Below the pieces are notes generated by a model. It made no database searches. It was not told the DNA's origin and was given only the letters and a program-made list of their open reading frames with translations. Of a stretch of DNA of 64,000 nucleotides, positions 36,753 through 45,153 are shown one piece after another. Made by a program: the position numbers and the translations under genes. Position 1 is the first letter of the stretch. Each line of letters starts with the position of its first letter. The DNA comes from Modestobacter sp. VKM Ac-2985 (GTDB lineage: Bacteria > Actinomycetota > Actinomycetes > Mycobacteriales > Geodermatophilaceae), in contig NZ_JAPVBI010000002.1 of assembly GCF_026967925.1 (NCBI RefSeq), positions 921,628 through 985,627 on the forward strand. Direction: 5' to 3'.

Positions 36753-37868
36753 ATGACCAACCCCGTCGCCCGCGCGGCCGGGGCGGCGGGCGGGTTCCTG
36801 CGGCGCCAGCGCGCCCGGCGCTCCTGGCTGGACCACCTGGTCCGGGCCGGCGGGCGCTACATCCGGGTGCACGCCACCCTGATGGCCTCCGGGGTCACCT
36901 ACTACGTCTTCCTCGCCCTGGCGCCGGTGACCCTGCTGCTCGTCGCGGTCGCCGGGTTCGTCCTGCGCGGCGACCCGCTGCTGCAGGACGAGCTGCTCGG
37001 CGCCCTCCGGGACGCGGTGCCCGGGGAGACCGGGGACAGCCTGGCGCAGACCGTCACCACGGCCGTCGAGAGCGCCACCACGTTCGGCCTCCTCGGCCTG
37101 GTCGGCGTGGTGGTCATCGGGCTGGCCGCGATGGACAAGCTGCGCATCGGCATGGACATCGTCTGGCGGGGCCGGGCCGACCCGCCGGAGCTCCTGGCCG
37201 ACCGGGCCCGGGACCTCGTCTCGCTGTTCGGGCTCGGCGTCGCGGGTGCCCTCAGCATCGCGCTCACCGCCGGCGCGGCCACCGTCGCCGACCAGGTGCT
37301 CGGGCTCACCGAGGTCGACGAGGTGCCCGGCTTCTTCGTGGTCAGCCGCGCCTTGCCGATCGTGCTGGCCGTGGCTGGGGCCACCCTGCTGTTCCTGTGG
37401 CTGCTCAAGGGGGTGCCGGGCACTCCCTGGGGCTACCGGCAGGTGCTGCCCGGCGCCGTCTTCGGCGCCGTGGGCTTCGAGGCGCTGAAGCTCGTCGGTG
37501 GGCTGTACCTGGCGGTCATCGGCGGCAACGTCACCGCCTCGACCTTCGGCGGACTGGTCGGCCTCATCGTGTGGATCAACGTGGTGTGCCGGTTCGCCTT
37601 CTTCACCGCGTGCTGGACGGCGACCCTCCCCGCGATCGAGCACGCAGAGACCCAGGTGCCGCACGGCCCGGCCGGGCCGACGCCGCTGCCGGAGATGGCG
37701 CGGGTCGACGAACGGGGCGCGAGCCCGGCCCCCGGCCGGCTCGCCCTCGGCCTGCTCGCGGTCGGTGCGCTCGCCGGTGCCGCCGGGAGCCGGCTCATCA
37801 CCCGCCGCGGGGGTCGGAGGCGGCCTCGGACCGAGCGTCCCGGAGCACCGCCCGACGGCGACCGATGA
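36753..37868 (+). CDS. YihY/BrkB-family inner-membrane protein
   Basis: A 371-residue protein with six membrane helices of the YihY/virulence-factor-BrkB family. After a basic start (RRQRARRSWLDHLVRAGGRYI) come YYVFLALAPVTLLLVAVAGFV, LAAMDKLRIGMDIVWRGRADPPELL and the polar GTPWGYRQVLPGAVFGAVGFEALKLVGGLYL. NVVCRFAFFTACWTATLPA ends the core, followed by a tail and one more hydrophobic stretch. Its last 71 bases overlap the 3' end of the convergent carboxypeptidase gene. YihY is often mislabelled ribonuclease BN; its true function is unresolved. Confidence 0.88.
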   Translation: MTNPVARAAGAAGGFLRRQRARRSWLDHLVRAGGRYIRVHATLMASGVTYYVFLALAPVTLLLVAVAGFVLRGDPLLQDELLGALRDAVPGETGDSLAQTVTTAVESATTFGLLGLVGVVVIGLAAMDKLRIGMDIVWRGRADPPELLADRARDLVSLFGLGVAGALSIALTAGAATVADQVLGLTEVDEVPGFFVVSRALPIVLAVAGATLLFLWLLKGVPGTPWGYRQVLPGAVFGAVGFEALKLVGGLYLAVIGGNVTASTFGGLVGLIVWINVVCRFAFFTACWTATLPAIEHAETQVPHGPAGPTPLPEMARVDERGASPAPGRLALGLLAVGALAGAAGSRLITRRGGRRRPRTERPGAPPDGDR

Positions 37869-39096
37869 CCGTGGCCGCCACGATCACCAGCGCGCCGGTG
37901 GCCAGCCCGGCGGGCACGAGGGGGGAGGTGCCCGTCGTGGAGCCCGGAGCGGCCGCGGCGGCCGTGCCGACCGGCTCGGCCGCGGACGTGGCCTCGGCGG
38001 CCGCCCTCGCCGCCGTCTTCTCGGCGGCCAGCTGCTCGGCGGCCTCCATCTCAGCGGCCACCTCGCCCGGCTCGACCAGCCGGCCGACGGCCTCGGCGCC
38101 GGCGGGGACGGCGAAGCCCCAGTCCAGCAGCCGCCGGGCCTGCTCCAGCTCGTGCACCGGGCGGCGTTCGGCCTGCATGACGCTGACCACCAGGCGCCGG
38201 CCGTCGCGTTCGGCGGCCACGACGAAGGTGTGCCGGGCCGCGTCGGTGAACCCCGTCTTCCCGGCCAGGGTGCCCGGGTAGTCGCTCAGCAGGGTGTTCT
38301 GGTTCTGGATCTGGTAGCCCTCGTAGCCCGCGACGGTCGGCATCTGCGCGATGCGGGTCTGCAGCACGTCCAGGCGGTAGGGGTCGGTGACCAGCTGGCG
38401 CAGGATCAGGGCGAGGTCGTAGGGCGAGGAGGACTGCCCGGCCACGTCCAAGCCGGAGGGGGTGCCCGCCACGGTGTCGTACGCGCCCAGCTGGGCGGCG
38501 GTCTCGTTCATCGCGGCGAGCGTGCTCTCCACCCCGCCCGCGGCCCGGGCGAGGGCGTTGGCCACGTCGTTGCCCGACTGCATGACCAGGGCGCGGAGGA
38601 GCAGGTCGACCGGGTACTGGCCGCCGCGCACCAGGCCCACCCGGCTGCCCTCGATCGCCTCGTCCTCGACCGTGCCCTCGACGACCAGCGCGGGGTCCAG
38701 GACCGGCGCGAGGGTGAGCAGCGTCAGCGCCTTGAGCGTGCTGGCCGGGTAGTAGCGGCCGTGCGGGTCCCGGGCCCCCAGCACCGCACCGGTGCCGGCG
38801 TCGGCCACCAGCCAGCCGCGGGCGTCGATGCCCTCGGGGAGCGGAGGTGCCCCGGGCGCGGTCACCTGGCCGCGGGTGTCCAGCCGCTCACCGCCGACGG
38901 TGCTGCCGTCGGGGGCGCTGCCCTGGGGTGGCCCGTCCGGGTACGGGCTGGTCGGGGTCGGGGCCGCCGGGTCGACGGTGGGCCGGGGGTCCTCGGCCAG
39001 GGCCGGGCCGGCGGGGGCCAGCAGGAGCCCGATCACCGACAGCCCGGCCACGAGCAGCACGGCGGGCAGCCGGCGCAACGGCAGGGGTCGGCGCAT
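37798..39096 (-). CDS. D-alanyl-D-alanine carboxypeptidase (DacB-type), membrane-anchored
   Basis: A 432-residue penicillin-binding protein of the S11 class that trims peptidoglycan stem peptides. Signal peptide 1-34 (AVLLVAGLSVIGLLLAPAGPALA), Pro-rich linker, then the catalytic PASTLK (Ser119, Lys122), SGN in QSGNDVAN and KTG in GKTGFTD. After the domain come an Ala-rich coil (about 340-380) and a C-terminal membrane helix (LVPAGLATGALVIVAATVIG) with a basic end, giving membrane anchoring. ATG 39096 is 5 bases from a -10 box. It corresponds to DacB1-like proteins near trpS and yhjD in mycobacteria. Confidence 0.93.
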   Translation of the reverse strand: MRRPLPLRRLPAVLLVAGLSVIGLLLAPAGPALAEDPRPTVDPAAPTPTSPYPDGPPQGSAPDGSTVGGERLDTRGQVTAPGAPPLPEGIDARGWLVADAGTGAVLGARDPHGRYYPASTLKALTLLTLAPVLDPALVVEGTVEDEAIEGSRVGLVRGGQYPVDLLLRALVMQSGNDVANALARAAGGVESTLAAMNETAAQLGAYDTVAGTPSGLDVAGQSSSPYDLALILRQLVTDPYRLDVLQTRIAQMPTVAGYEGYQIQNQNTLLSDYPGTLAGKTGFTDAARHTFVVAAERDGRRLVVSVMQAERRPVHELEQARRLLDWGFAVPAGAEAVGRLVEPGEVAAEMEAAEQLAAEKTAARAAAEATSAAEPVGTAAAAAPGSTTGTSPLVPAGLATGALVIVAATVIGRRRAVLRDARSEAASDPRGG

Positions 39097-39404
39097 GCCC
39101 GACGCTAACCCGCAGCGGCCTGCTCGATCGAACGGCGGGCGGTCCACGGTGTGCCGGAGGTCTCCCGGAAGGCGCCTCGTGTGTGCCGGGTGTTGCCCGT
39201 TGGCAACGATCGGGTCTCTATCCGTTCGCCTGGGGGTCTCCGGCGCCCGAGCCGCGGTTAGCGTGCCCACGTCGCCGTCGGAACCGCCTCGTGCCTGTGA
39301 GCTCGTACGTGTGAGCCGGACGGCGGAGCAGGCCTGGAACACACCGCACCGGGGTTCCCCGTCCGACCAGTGGTCGGAGGAGCCCTCTGAGAGAGGAGAC
39401 CGTC
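39097..39404. promoter_or_regulatory. 308-bp divergent region; promoter and leader of the nucleoside-binding protein gene
   Basis: No gene seen. It holds the carboxypeptidase -10 (TAGCGT, 39107-39102, minus) and a plus-strand -10 candidate TAGCGT (39259-39264), giving a leader of about 130 bases before TTG 39405. The leader contains the hairpin CCGACCA/TGGTCGG (39363-39377). No known riboswitch core is recognisable, although the gene imports nucleosides. GAGAGGAG is the ribosome site. Confidence 0.45.
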
Positions 39405-40469
39405 TTGCGCCGAGTGCGTGGGATGAAGGCCGCAGCTCTGCTGCTGGCCGGCAGCATGGCCCTGGCGGCCTGCGCCAGTGACGAGACCGACACCGGTTCC
39501 GCTGACGGCGGCGGCGGCGGCAGCGCCGCCGGCGAGGAGCTGATGGTCGGGCTCGCCTACGACACCGGCGGTCGCGGCGACAAGTCGTTCAACGACTCGG
39601 CCTACGCCGGTGTCGAGGCTGCCATCGAGGAGATGGGCGGGGAGGTCCAGGAGCTGTCGCCCAACGACGACGGTTCCGACCGCGCCGAGCTGCTCACCCA
39701 GCTGGCCGAGCAGGGCTACGACCCGGTGATCGGGGTGGGCTTCGCCTACGGCGAGATCATCGGCGACATCGCCGCCGAGTACCCCGAGACCACCTTCGCC
39801 GTCGTCGACTCGTCGGTGGCCGAGATGGGCGCCGAGAACCTGACCGGCCTGCTCTTCGCCGAGGAGGAGGGGTCCTTCCTCGCCGGTGCGGCTGCGGCGC
39901 TGAAGTCCGAGACCGGCCACATCGGCTTCGTCGGCGGCGTCGAGAACCCGCTGATCCAGAAGTTCGAGGCGGGCTACGTGGCGGGTGCACGGGCGGTCGA
40001 CCCGGACATCATCATCGACACCCAGTACATCTCCCCGGCCGGTGACTTCTCCGGCTTCGGTGACCCGGCCCGCGGCCAGATCGTCGCGCAGGGCATGTTC
40101 GACGCCGGCGCCGACATCGTCTACCACGCCGCCGGCGGCTCCGGTCAGGGCGTCTTCGAGGCCGCTGCCGCCTCCGGTGGCCGCGCGATCGGTGTCGACT
40201 CCGACCAGTACGAGACGGTCGGTGACCCGGCCCTGCAGGCGGTGATCATGACGTCGATGCTGAAGCGGGTCGACAACGCGGTGGAGTCCTTCATCACCGA
40301 CTACTCCGAGGGCGCTGTCGAGGGCGGCCAGGACATCGTCAACGACCTGTCGACCGAGGGCGTGGGCCTGTCCACCTCCGGCGGGCAGATCGACGACATC
40401 CAGACCCAGATCGAGGAGTTCCGGCAGCAGATCATCGACGGCGAGATCGAGGTCCCGACGATCCCGTGA
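39405..40469 (+). CDS. BMP-family nucleoside ABC transporter, substrate-binding lipoprotein
   Basis: A 354-residue lipoprotein: signal 1-22 with lipobox LAAC (Cys23), a Gly/Ser linker, then the Bmp/PnrA domain. Typical stretches are MVGLAYDTGGRGDKSFNDSAYAG (start of the purine-nucleoside-binding fold), DPVIGVGFAYGEIIGDIAAEYPE, FLAGAAAALKSETGHIGFVGGVE, DIVYHAAGGSGQGVFEAA and AIGVDSDQYETVG. It captures nucleosides outside the membrane for the ATPase and two permeases downstream. The start is TTG with GAGAGGAG upstream. A strong terminator after the gene should keep its level above the rest of the operon. Confidence 0.93.
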   Translation: MRRVRGMKAAALLLAGSMALAACASDETDTGSADGGGGGSAAGEELMVGLAYDTGGRGDKSFNDSAYAGVEAAIEEMGGEVQELSPNDDGSDRAELLTQLAEQGYDPVIGVGFAYGEIIGDIAAEYPETTFAVVDSSVAEMGAENLTGLLFAEEEGSFLAGAAAALKSETGHIGFVGGVENPLIQKFEAGYVAGARAVDPDIIIDTQYISPAGDFSGFGDPARGQIVAQGMFDAGADIVYHAAGGSGQGVFEAAAASGGRAIGVDSDQYETVGDPALQAVIMTSMLKRVDNAVESFITDYSEGAVEGGQDIVNDLSTEGVGLSTSGGQIDDIQTQIEEFRQQIIDGEIEVPTIP

Positions 40470-40495
40470 CGCGCTCGTCCTGAGCAGCACGGACG

Positions 40496-40538
40496 CGGCG
40501 GGCCCGGGGGCGGTACACGCCCCCGGGCCCGCCGTTTT
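40496..40538 (+). terminator. intrinsic terminator inside the nucleoside-transporter operon
   Basis: A perfect 17-bp stem (40496-40512 with 40518-40534), 5-base loop and TTTT (40535-40538). It lies between the binding-protein gene and the ATPase gene. A TACCGT -10 candidate follows at 40546-40551. Confidence 0.88.
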
Positions 40539-40629
40539 CCGTGTGTACCGTCTCCGCGTCGGACCGGACCTCGTCCGACGCGCTCATGACCGGAAGACCT
40601 CCGGTCACCAGCCCCGGTCCAGCGCAACG

Positions 40630-42189
40630 ATGGAGATCCCGTTGAACGAGTCGGCACCACTGGCGGTCGAGCTGCGCGGCATCACCAAGCGCTTCCCCGG
40701 AGTCGTGGCCAACAAGGACATCGAGCTGCGCGTCCGGCGCGGTGAGGTGCACGCCATCGTGGGCGAGAACGGCGCCGGCAAGTCCACGCTGATGAAGACC
40801 CTGTACGGCATGCACCGCCCGGACGAGGGCCAGATCCTGCTCGACGGGGAGCCGGCGTCCTTCCGGAGCCCGGCGGACGCCATCGCTGCGGGCATCGGGA
40901 TGGTCCACCAGCACTTCATGCTGGCCGACAACTTCACCGTGCTGGAGAACGTCGTCCTCGGCAGCGAGCCGACCAAGGGCGGGCGGCTGGACCGCGCCGC
41001 GGCCCGCGACCGGATCCGGGAGATCTCCGACAGCTACGCCCTGGGCCTGGACCCCGACAGCCTGGTCGAGGACCTGGGCGTCGGCGACCGGCAGCGCGTG
41101 GAGATCGCGAAGGTCCTCTACCGGGGCGCCACCACGCTGATCCTCGACGAGCCGACCGCCGTCCTGGTCCCGCAGGAGGTCGACGAGCTGTTCGGCAACC
41201 TCGCCGAGCTCAAGCGCGAGGGCCTCACGGTCATCTTCATCTCGCACAAGCTCGACGAGGTGCGCAAGGTCGCCGACTCGATCACCGTCATCCGCCGGGG
41301 CACCACCGTCGGCACCGCCGACCCCCGGACGACGAGCGCCAAGGAGCTGGCCGAGATGATGGTCGGCGCCGAGCTGCCCGTCGCGGCGACGCGGGAGTCC
41401 ACGGTGCGGGAGGCCCCCGTCCTCCGGATGCGGGGGGTCAGCGTCACCGCCGTCGCCGGTGGCCGGTCGGTCGTCGACGACGTGACCCTCACCGTGCGCG
41501 AGGGGGAGGTCGTCGGCATCGCCGGCGTCGAGGGGAACGGCCAGGCCGAGCTCGTCGACGCGATCATGGGCCTGCGGCCGCTGGCCGCCGGTGAGCTCCG
41601 GCTCGGCGAGGAGGACATCACGCAGTGGAGCACCCGCCGACGCCGCGAGGGCGGCATCGGCTTCGTCCCCGAGGACCGGCACCGGCAGGGGATGCTGCTG
41701 GACGCGCCGCTGTGGGAGAACCGGGTCCTCGGGCACCAGACCCGGCCACCGGCGGTCAAGGGCTTCTTCATCGACCGGCGGGCAGCCCGGGCCGACACCG
41801 CCCGGATCATGCGCGAGTACGACGTCCGGGCACCCGGGCCGGACACCGCGGCGGTGGCGCTCTCCGGGGGCAACCAGCAGAAGCTGATCGTCGGGCGGGA
41901 GATGAGCGCGCACCCGCGGCTGCTGGTCGCCGCCCACCCGACCCGCGGTGTCGACGTCGGCGCCCAGGCGGGCATCTGGGAGCTGCTCAAGGACGCCCGC
42001 GCGGAGGGGATGGGGATCCTGCTGGTCTCGGCCGACCTGGACGAGCTGATCAGCTTGTCCGACACGCTGCACGTGATGCTCCGCGGCGCACTGGTCGCGA
42101 CGCTGGACCCGAGACGGGTCACCCCGGAGGAACTCGGTGGGCACATGACCGGCGCCGCGCGCGGCGACGACTCGGTGGGTGCGGCGTGA
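40630..42189 (+). CDS. nucleoside ABC transporter, double ATP-binding protein
   Basis: A 519-residue fusion of two ABC domains (BmpA-type importer). Domain 1 has Walker A GENGAGKSTL, Q-loop VHQHFMLADNFTV, signature GVGDRQRVEIAK (variant of LSGGQ) and Walker B LILDEPTAVL. Domain 2 has a degenerate Walker A (GVEGNGQAEL, no Lys/Ser), signature LSGGNQQK and LVAAHPTRGVD in place of a normal Walker B. One competent and one degenerate site is normal for this subfamily. ATG 40630 is used; TTG 40642 with GGAG just upstream is an alternative start. It is coupled to the permease gene by a GTGA overlap. Confidence 0.92.
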   Translation: MEIPLNESAPLAVELRGITKRFPGVVANKDIELRVRRGEVHAIVGENGAGKSTLMKTLYGMHRPDEGQILLDGEPASFRSPADAIAAGIGMVHQHFMLADNFTVLENVVLGSEPTKGGRLDRAAARDRIREISDSYALGLDPDSLVEDLGVGDRQRVEIAKVLYRGATTLILDEPTAVLVPQEVDELFGNLAELKREGLTVIFISHKLDEVRKVADSITVIRRGTTVGTADPRTTSAKELAEMMVGAELPVAATRESTVREAPVLRMRGVSVTAVAGGRSVVDDVTLTVREGEVVGIAGVEGNGQAELVDAIMGLRPLAAGELRLGEEDITQWSTRRRREGGIGFVPEDRHRQGMLLDAPLWENRVLGHQTRPPAVKGFFIDRRAARADTARIMREYDVRAPGPDTAAVALSGGNQQKLIVGREMSAHPRLLVAAHPTRGVDVGAQAGIWELLKDARAEGMGILLVSADLDELISLSDTLHVMLRGALVATLDPRRVTPEELGGHMTGAARGDDSVGAA

Positions 42190-43442
42190 CCGCCCTCCGC
42201 CGGCTGGGCCTGTCGCTGATGGCCCCGGCCATCGCCGTCGCGGTGGCGCTCGCCCTGTCCGCCGCCGTCATCGCGCTGATCGGCCAGAACCCGGCCACCG
42301 CGGTCCGGGTCATGTTCGACTTCGGCGACTCGCCCGCCCAGCAGACCCAGGCGATCGTGGTGGTGCTCAACCGCGCGGTGCCGCTGTTCCTGGCCGGACT
42401 GGCGGTCTCGGTGGCCTTCCGGATGGGCCTGTTCAACATCGGCGTCGAGGGCCAGTACCGGATCGCGACGGTGCTGGCCGCCGGTGCCGGTGCGGCGGTG
42501 GCCCTGCCCGGGCCGTTGCACCTGCTGCTCATCGTCGTCGTCGCGATGGCGGTCGGGGCCTTCTGGGCCGGCATCGTCGCCGTGCTCAAGGTGACCCGGG
42601 GCGTGAGCGAGGTGATCAGCTCGATCATGCTGAACTTCATCGCCCTGGGGTTGGCGTCCTACCTGCTCACCGGGCCGTTGCGGGGGTCGCCCGAGGGCGC
42701 CTCGATCATCACCACCAGCCCGATCCCCGAGTCCGGCTGGTTCCCCGGTCTGAACGGTGTGCTCACCGGGCTGGGCCTGGCGGAACCGCGATCGGAGCTC
42801 TACGGCTTCCTGGTCGTGGCCGGGGTGGTCGGCATCGCCGTGGCCGTGCTGATCAAGCGCACCCGATTCGGCTTCGACCTGCGGGCCACCGGGATGTCGC
42901 CGTCCGCGGCCACCGCGAGCGGGGTGGACGCCCGTCGGATGGTGCTCAAGGCGATGCTCATCTCCGGCGCCATCGCCGGCCTGATCGGCATGCCCGACCT
43001 GCTCGGCGAGGCACGCAGCTACAACACCGAGTTCACCGCGGGCCTGGGCTTCCTGGGCATCGCCGTGGCCCTGCTGGGCCGGAACTCCCCGCTGGGGATC
43101 GCGTTCGGGGCGCTGCTGTTCGCCTTCCTCGACCGGGCCGCGATCCCGCTGCAGTTCGCCGACATCCCGGCCTCGGTCGTCACGATCATCCAGGGCACGA
43201 TCGTGCTCGCCGTGGTCATCGCCAACGAGATCGCCCGCCGGGTGACCCGGCAGCAGGCCGAGCGCGGCAGCGCCGTCGCCCCGCCCACCTCCGGTGACGG
43301 CAGCACCGGTGGCGGGCAGGGTCCCGGAGACGGGCCGCCACCGGACGTCGGTCCCACGACCGGCACCGGCACCGGCGTCGGGGTCCGCAATGCGAGCGGC
43401 GAACCCGGCCGCACCGACAGCCGACAGGGAGCAGGGGCATGA
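42186..43442 (+). CDS. nucleoside ABC transporter, permease 1
   Basis: A 418-residue BPD_transp_2-type permease with about nine helices. VPLFLAGLAVSVAFRMGLFNIGVEGQYRI is the family's conserved loop, followed by GVSEVISSIMLNFIALGLASYLL, LRATGMSPSAATASGVDARRM and LGFLGIAVALLGRNSPLGIAFGALLFAFL. The last ~75 residues form a hydrophilic Gly/Thr/Pro-rich tail (GTGTGVGVRN). GTG 42186 overlaps the ATPase stop, and the next permease overlaps by 4 bases (ATGA). It forms the membrane channel with permease 2. Confidence 0.92.
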   Translation: MTALRRLGLSLMAPAIAVAVALALSAAVIALIGQNPATAVRVMFDFGDSPAQQTQAIVVVLNRAVPLFLAGLAVSVAFRMGLFNIGVEGQYRIATVLAAGAGAAVALPGPLHLLLIVVVAMAVGAFWAGIVAVLKVTRGVSEVISSIMLNFIALGLASYLLTGPLRGSPEGASIITTSPIPESGWFPGLNGVLTGLGLAEPRSELYGFLVVAGVVGIAVAVLIKRTRFGFDLRATGMSPSAATASGVDARRMVLKAMLISGAIAGLIGMPDLLGEARSYNTEFTAGLGFLGIAVALLGRNSPLGIAFGALLFAFLDRAAIPLQFADIPASVVTIIQGTIVLAVVIANEIARRVTRQQAERGSAVAPPTSGDGSTGGGQGPGDGPPPDVGPTTGTGTGVGVRNASGEPGRTDSRQGAGA

Positions 43443-44719
43443 GCACCGCGACCGCCGTACCCACCTCCGGTGCCGGCCGTGGCCCGGTGACCGAGCTGTT
43501 CCTCGGCGGTGGCCGGGCGCGCCGGGTCACCTGGCTGCTCGTCGGGCTGCTGGTGCTGTTCTCCGCCGTGCGGGTGATCTCCGGTCAGCAGGCGCTGACG
43601 TCGTCGTCCACCTTCGGCGCGGCACTGCTGCTCGCCGTGCCGCTCCTGCTGGTCGCCCTCGGCGGCCTGTTCGCCGAACGAGCCGGCGTGGTGAACATCG
43701 GCCTCGAGGGCATGATGATCCTGGGCACCTGGGGGGCCGGCTGGGCCGGCTACCAGTGGGGCTGGGTCGGTGCGCTGGCCGGCGGCGCGCTCATGGGGGC
43801 GCTCGGTGGCCTGCTGCACGCGGTCGCCACGGTCACCTTCGGCGTCGACCACGTCGTCTCCGGCGTGGCGATCAACATCCTGGCCGCCGGCGTCGTCCGC
43901 TTCCTCTCCGAGCTGCTCTACACCGACAACGCCGCGGGCGGTGGGGTCACCCAGTCGCCGTCGCTGTCCAGCCGCCCGCCGAGCTTCTCGCTGCCGGTGC
44001 TCTCCTCCGGCCCCGACCTGCTCGGTGACCTGGAGTCCCGGCACTGGTTCCTGATCAGCGACCTCGCCGGGCTGCTCCGCGGGGTGAGCAACGGCGTCGG
44101 CGTGCTCACCGTGCTCGCCGTGCTGATGGTCCCGGCTGCCTACCTGCTGCTCTGGCGGACGGCGTTCGGCCTGCGCTTGCGCTCCTGCGGGGAGAACCCG
44201 GCGGCCGCGGACTCCCTCGGAGTCCCGGTCTACCGGCTCAAGTACATCGCGGTGGTCATCTCCGGGATGCTGGCCGGCCTGGGCGGGGTCTTCCTGGTCT
44301 TCATCGCCAACATCTACCGCGAAGGGCAGACCAACGGCCGCGGCTTCATCGGCCTGGCCGCGCTGATCTTCGGCAACTGGCGCCCGGGCGGCCTGGCCGC
44401 GGGCGCGGGCCTGTTCGGGTTCGCCGACGCGCTGCAGCTGCGCAGTCAGACCGCGGTGGTGGCGTTGCTGCTGCTGGTGGCGCTCCTCCTCGCCGGGGTC
44501 ACCGTGTGGCAGCTGTTCCGTGGCAGGCGGATGCAGGCGGTCATCGCGGCGGCCTTCGCGGCCGCCACGCTCGCCGCCTTCCTGACCATCGACGAGCTGC
44601 CCGACGGCATCGTCTCCTTCACCCCGCACCTGACCACGCTGCTGGTCCTGTCGCTGGCCTCGCAACGGCTGCGGCCGCCGAAGGCCGACGGGCTGGTCTA
44701 CCGACGAGGAGAGCACTAG
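43439..44719 (+). CDS. nucleoside ABC transporter, permease 2
   Basis: A 426-residue permease of the same family. GGLFAERAGVVNIGLEGMMILGTWGAGW is the signature loop; VDHVVSGVAINILAAGVVRFLSELLY, LRSCGENPAAADSLGVPVYRLKYIAVVISGML and GRGFIGLAALIFGNWRPGG follow. About ten helices. An inserted hydrophilic stretch (TQSPSLSSRPPSFSLPVLSSGPDLLGDLES, about 160-205) probably faces outside. The stop codon shares a base with the start of cdd, coupling import to cytidine deamination. Confidence 0.92.
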   Translation: MSTATAVPTSGAGRGPVTELFLGGGRARRVTWLLVGLLVLFSAVRVISGQQALTSSSTFGAALLLAVPLLLVALGGLFAERAGVVNIGLEGMMILGTWGAGWAGYQWGWVGALAGGALMGALGGLLHAVATVTFGVDHVVSGVAINILAAGVVRFLSELLYTDNAAGGGVTQSPSLSSRPPSFSLPVLSSGPDLLGDLESRHWFLISDLAGLLRGVSNGVGVLTVLAVLMVPAAYLLLWRTAFGLRLRSCGENPAAADSLGVPVYRLKYIAVVISGMLAGLGGVFLVFIANIYREGQTNGRGFIGLAALIFGNWRPGGLAAGAGLFGFADALQLRSQTAVVALLLLVALLLAGVTVWQLFRGRRMQAVIAAAFAAATLAAFLTIDELPDGIVSFTPHLTTLLVLSLASQRLRPPKADGLVYRRGEH

Positions 44720-45153
44720 TGGACGTCGACTGGGACGCGCTGCGCACGGCCGCCCGCGAGGCGATGATCAACGCCTACGCGCCCTACTCCCAGTTCCCGG
44801 TGGGGGTGGCCGGCCTGGTCGACGACGGCCGGGTGGTCACCGGGTGCAACGTGGAGAACGCCTCCTACGGGCTCGGCCTCTGCGCCGAGTGCGGCATGGT
44901 CAGCGAGCTGGCCCGCTCCGGCGGTGGCCGGCTGGTCGCGGTGGCGTGCGTGGGCGGAGACGGGCAGCCGCTGATGCCCTGCGGCCGCTGCCGGCAGCTG
45001 CTCTGGGAGCACGGCGGAGCCGAGATGCTCATCGAGACGGTGTCGCTGGGGATCGTGCCGATGCGCGAGGTGCTGCCGGACGCGTTCGGTCCCGAGGACC
45101 TCACGGCTGCCGCCGCGCGGTCTGCCGGCGGCGCAGCGGCGGGGTCCCGATGA
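44719..45153 (+). CDS. cdd: cytidine deaminase
   Basis: A 144-residue tetrameric-type cytidine deaminase turning (deoxy)cytidine into (deoxy)uridine. Zinc and catalytic motifs are CNVENASYGLGLCAECGMVSEL (CAE: Cys ligand, catalytic Glu) and PCGRCRQLLWEH. The substrate region AYAPYSQFPVGVAGL is present. GTG 44719 overlaps the permease stop (TAGTG) and has GAGGAG upstream. deoA overlaps its end by 4 bases. It corresponds to Rv3315c. Confidence 0.95.
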   Translation: MDVDWDALRTAAREAMINAYAPYSQFPVGVAGLVDDGRVVTGCNVENASYGLGLCAECGMVSELARSGGGRLVAVACVGGDGQPLMPCGRCRQLLWEHGGAEMLIETVSLGIVPMREVLPDAFGPEDLTAAAARSAGGAAAGSR

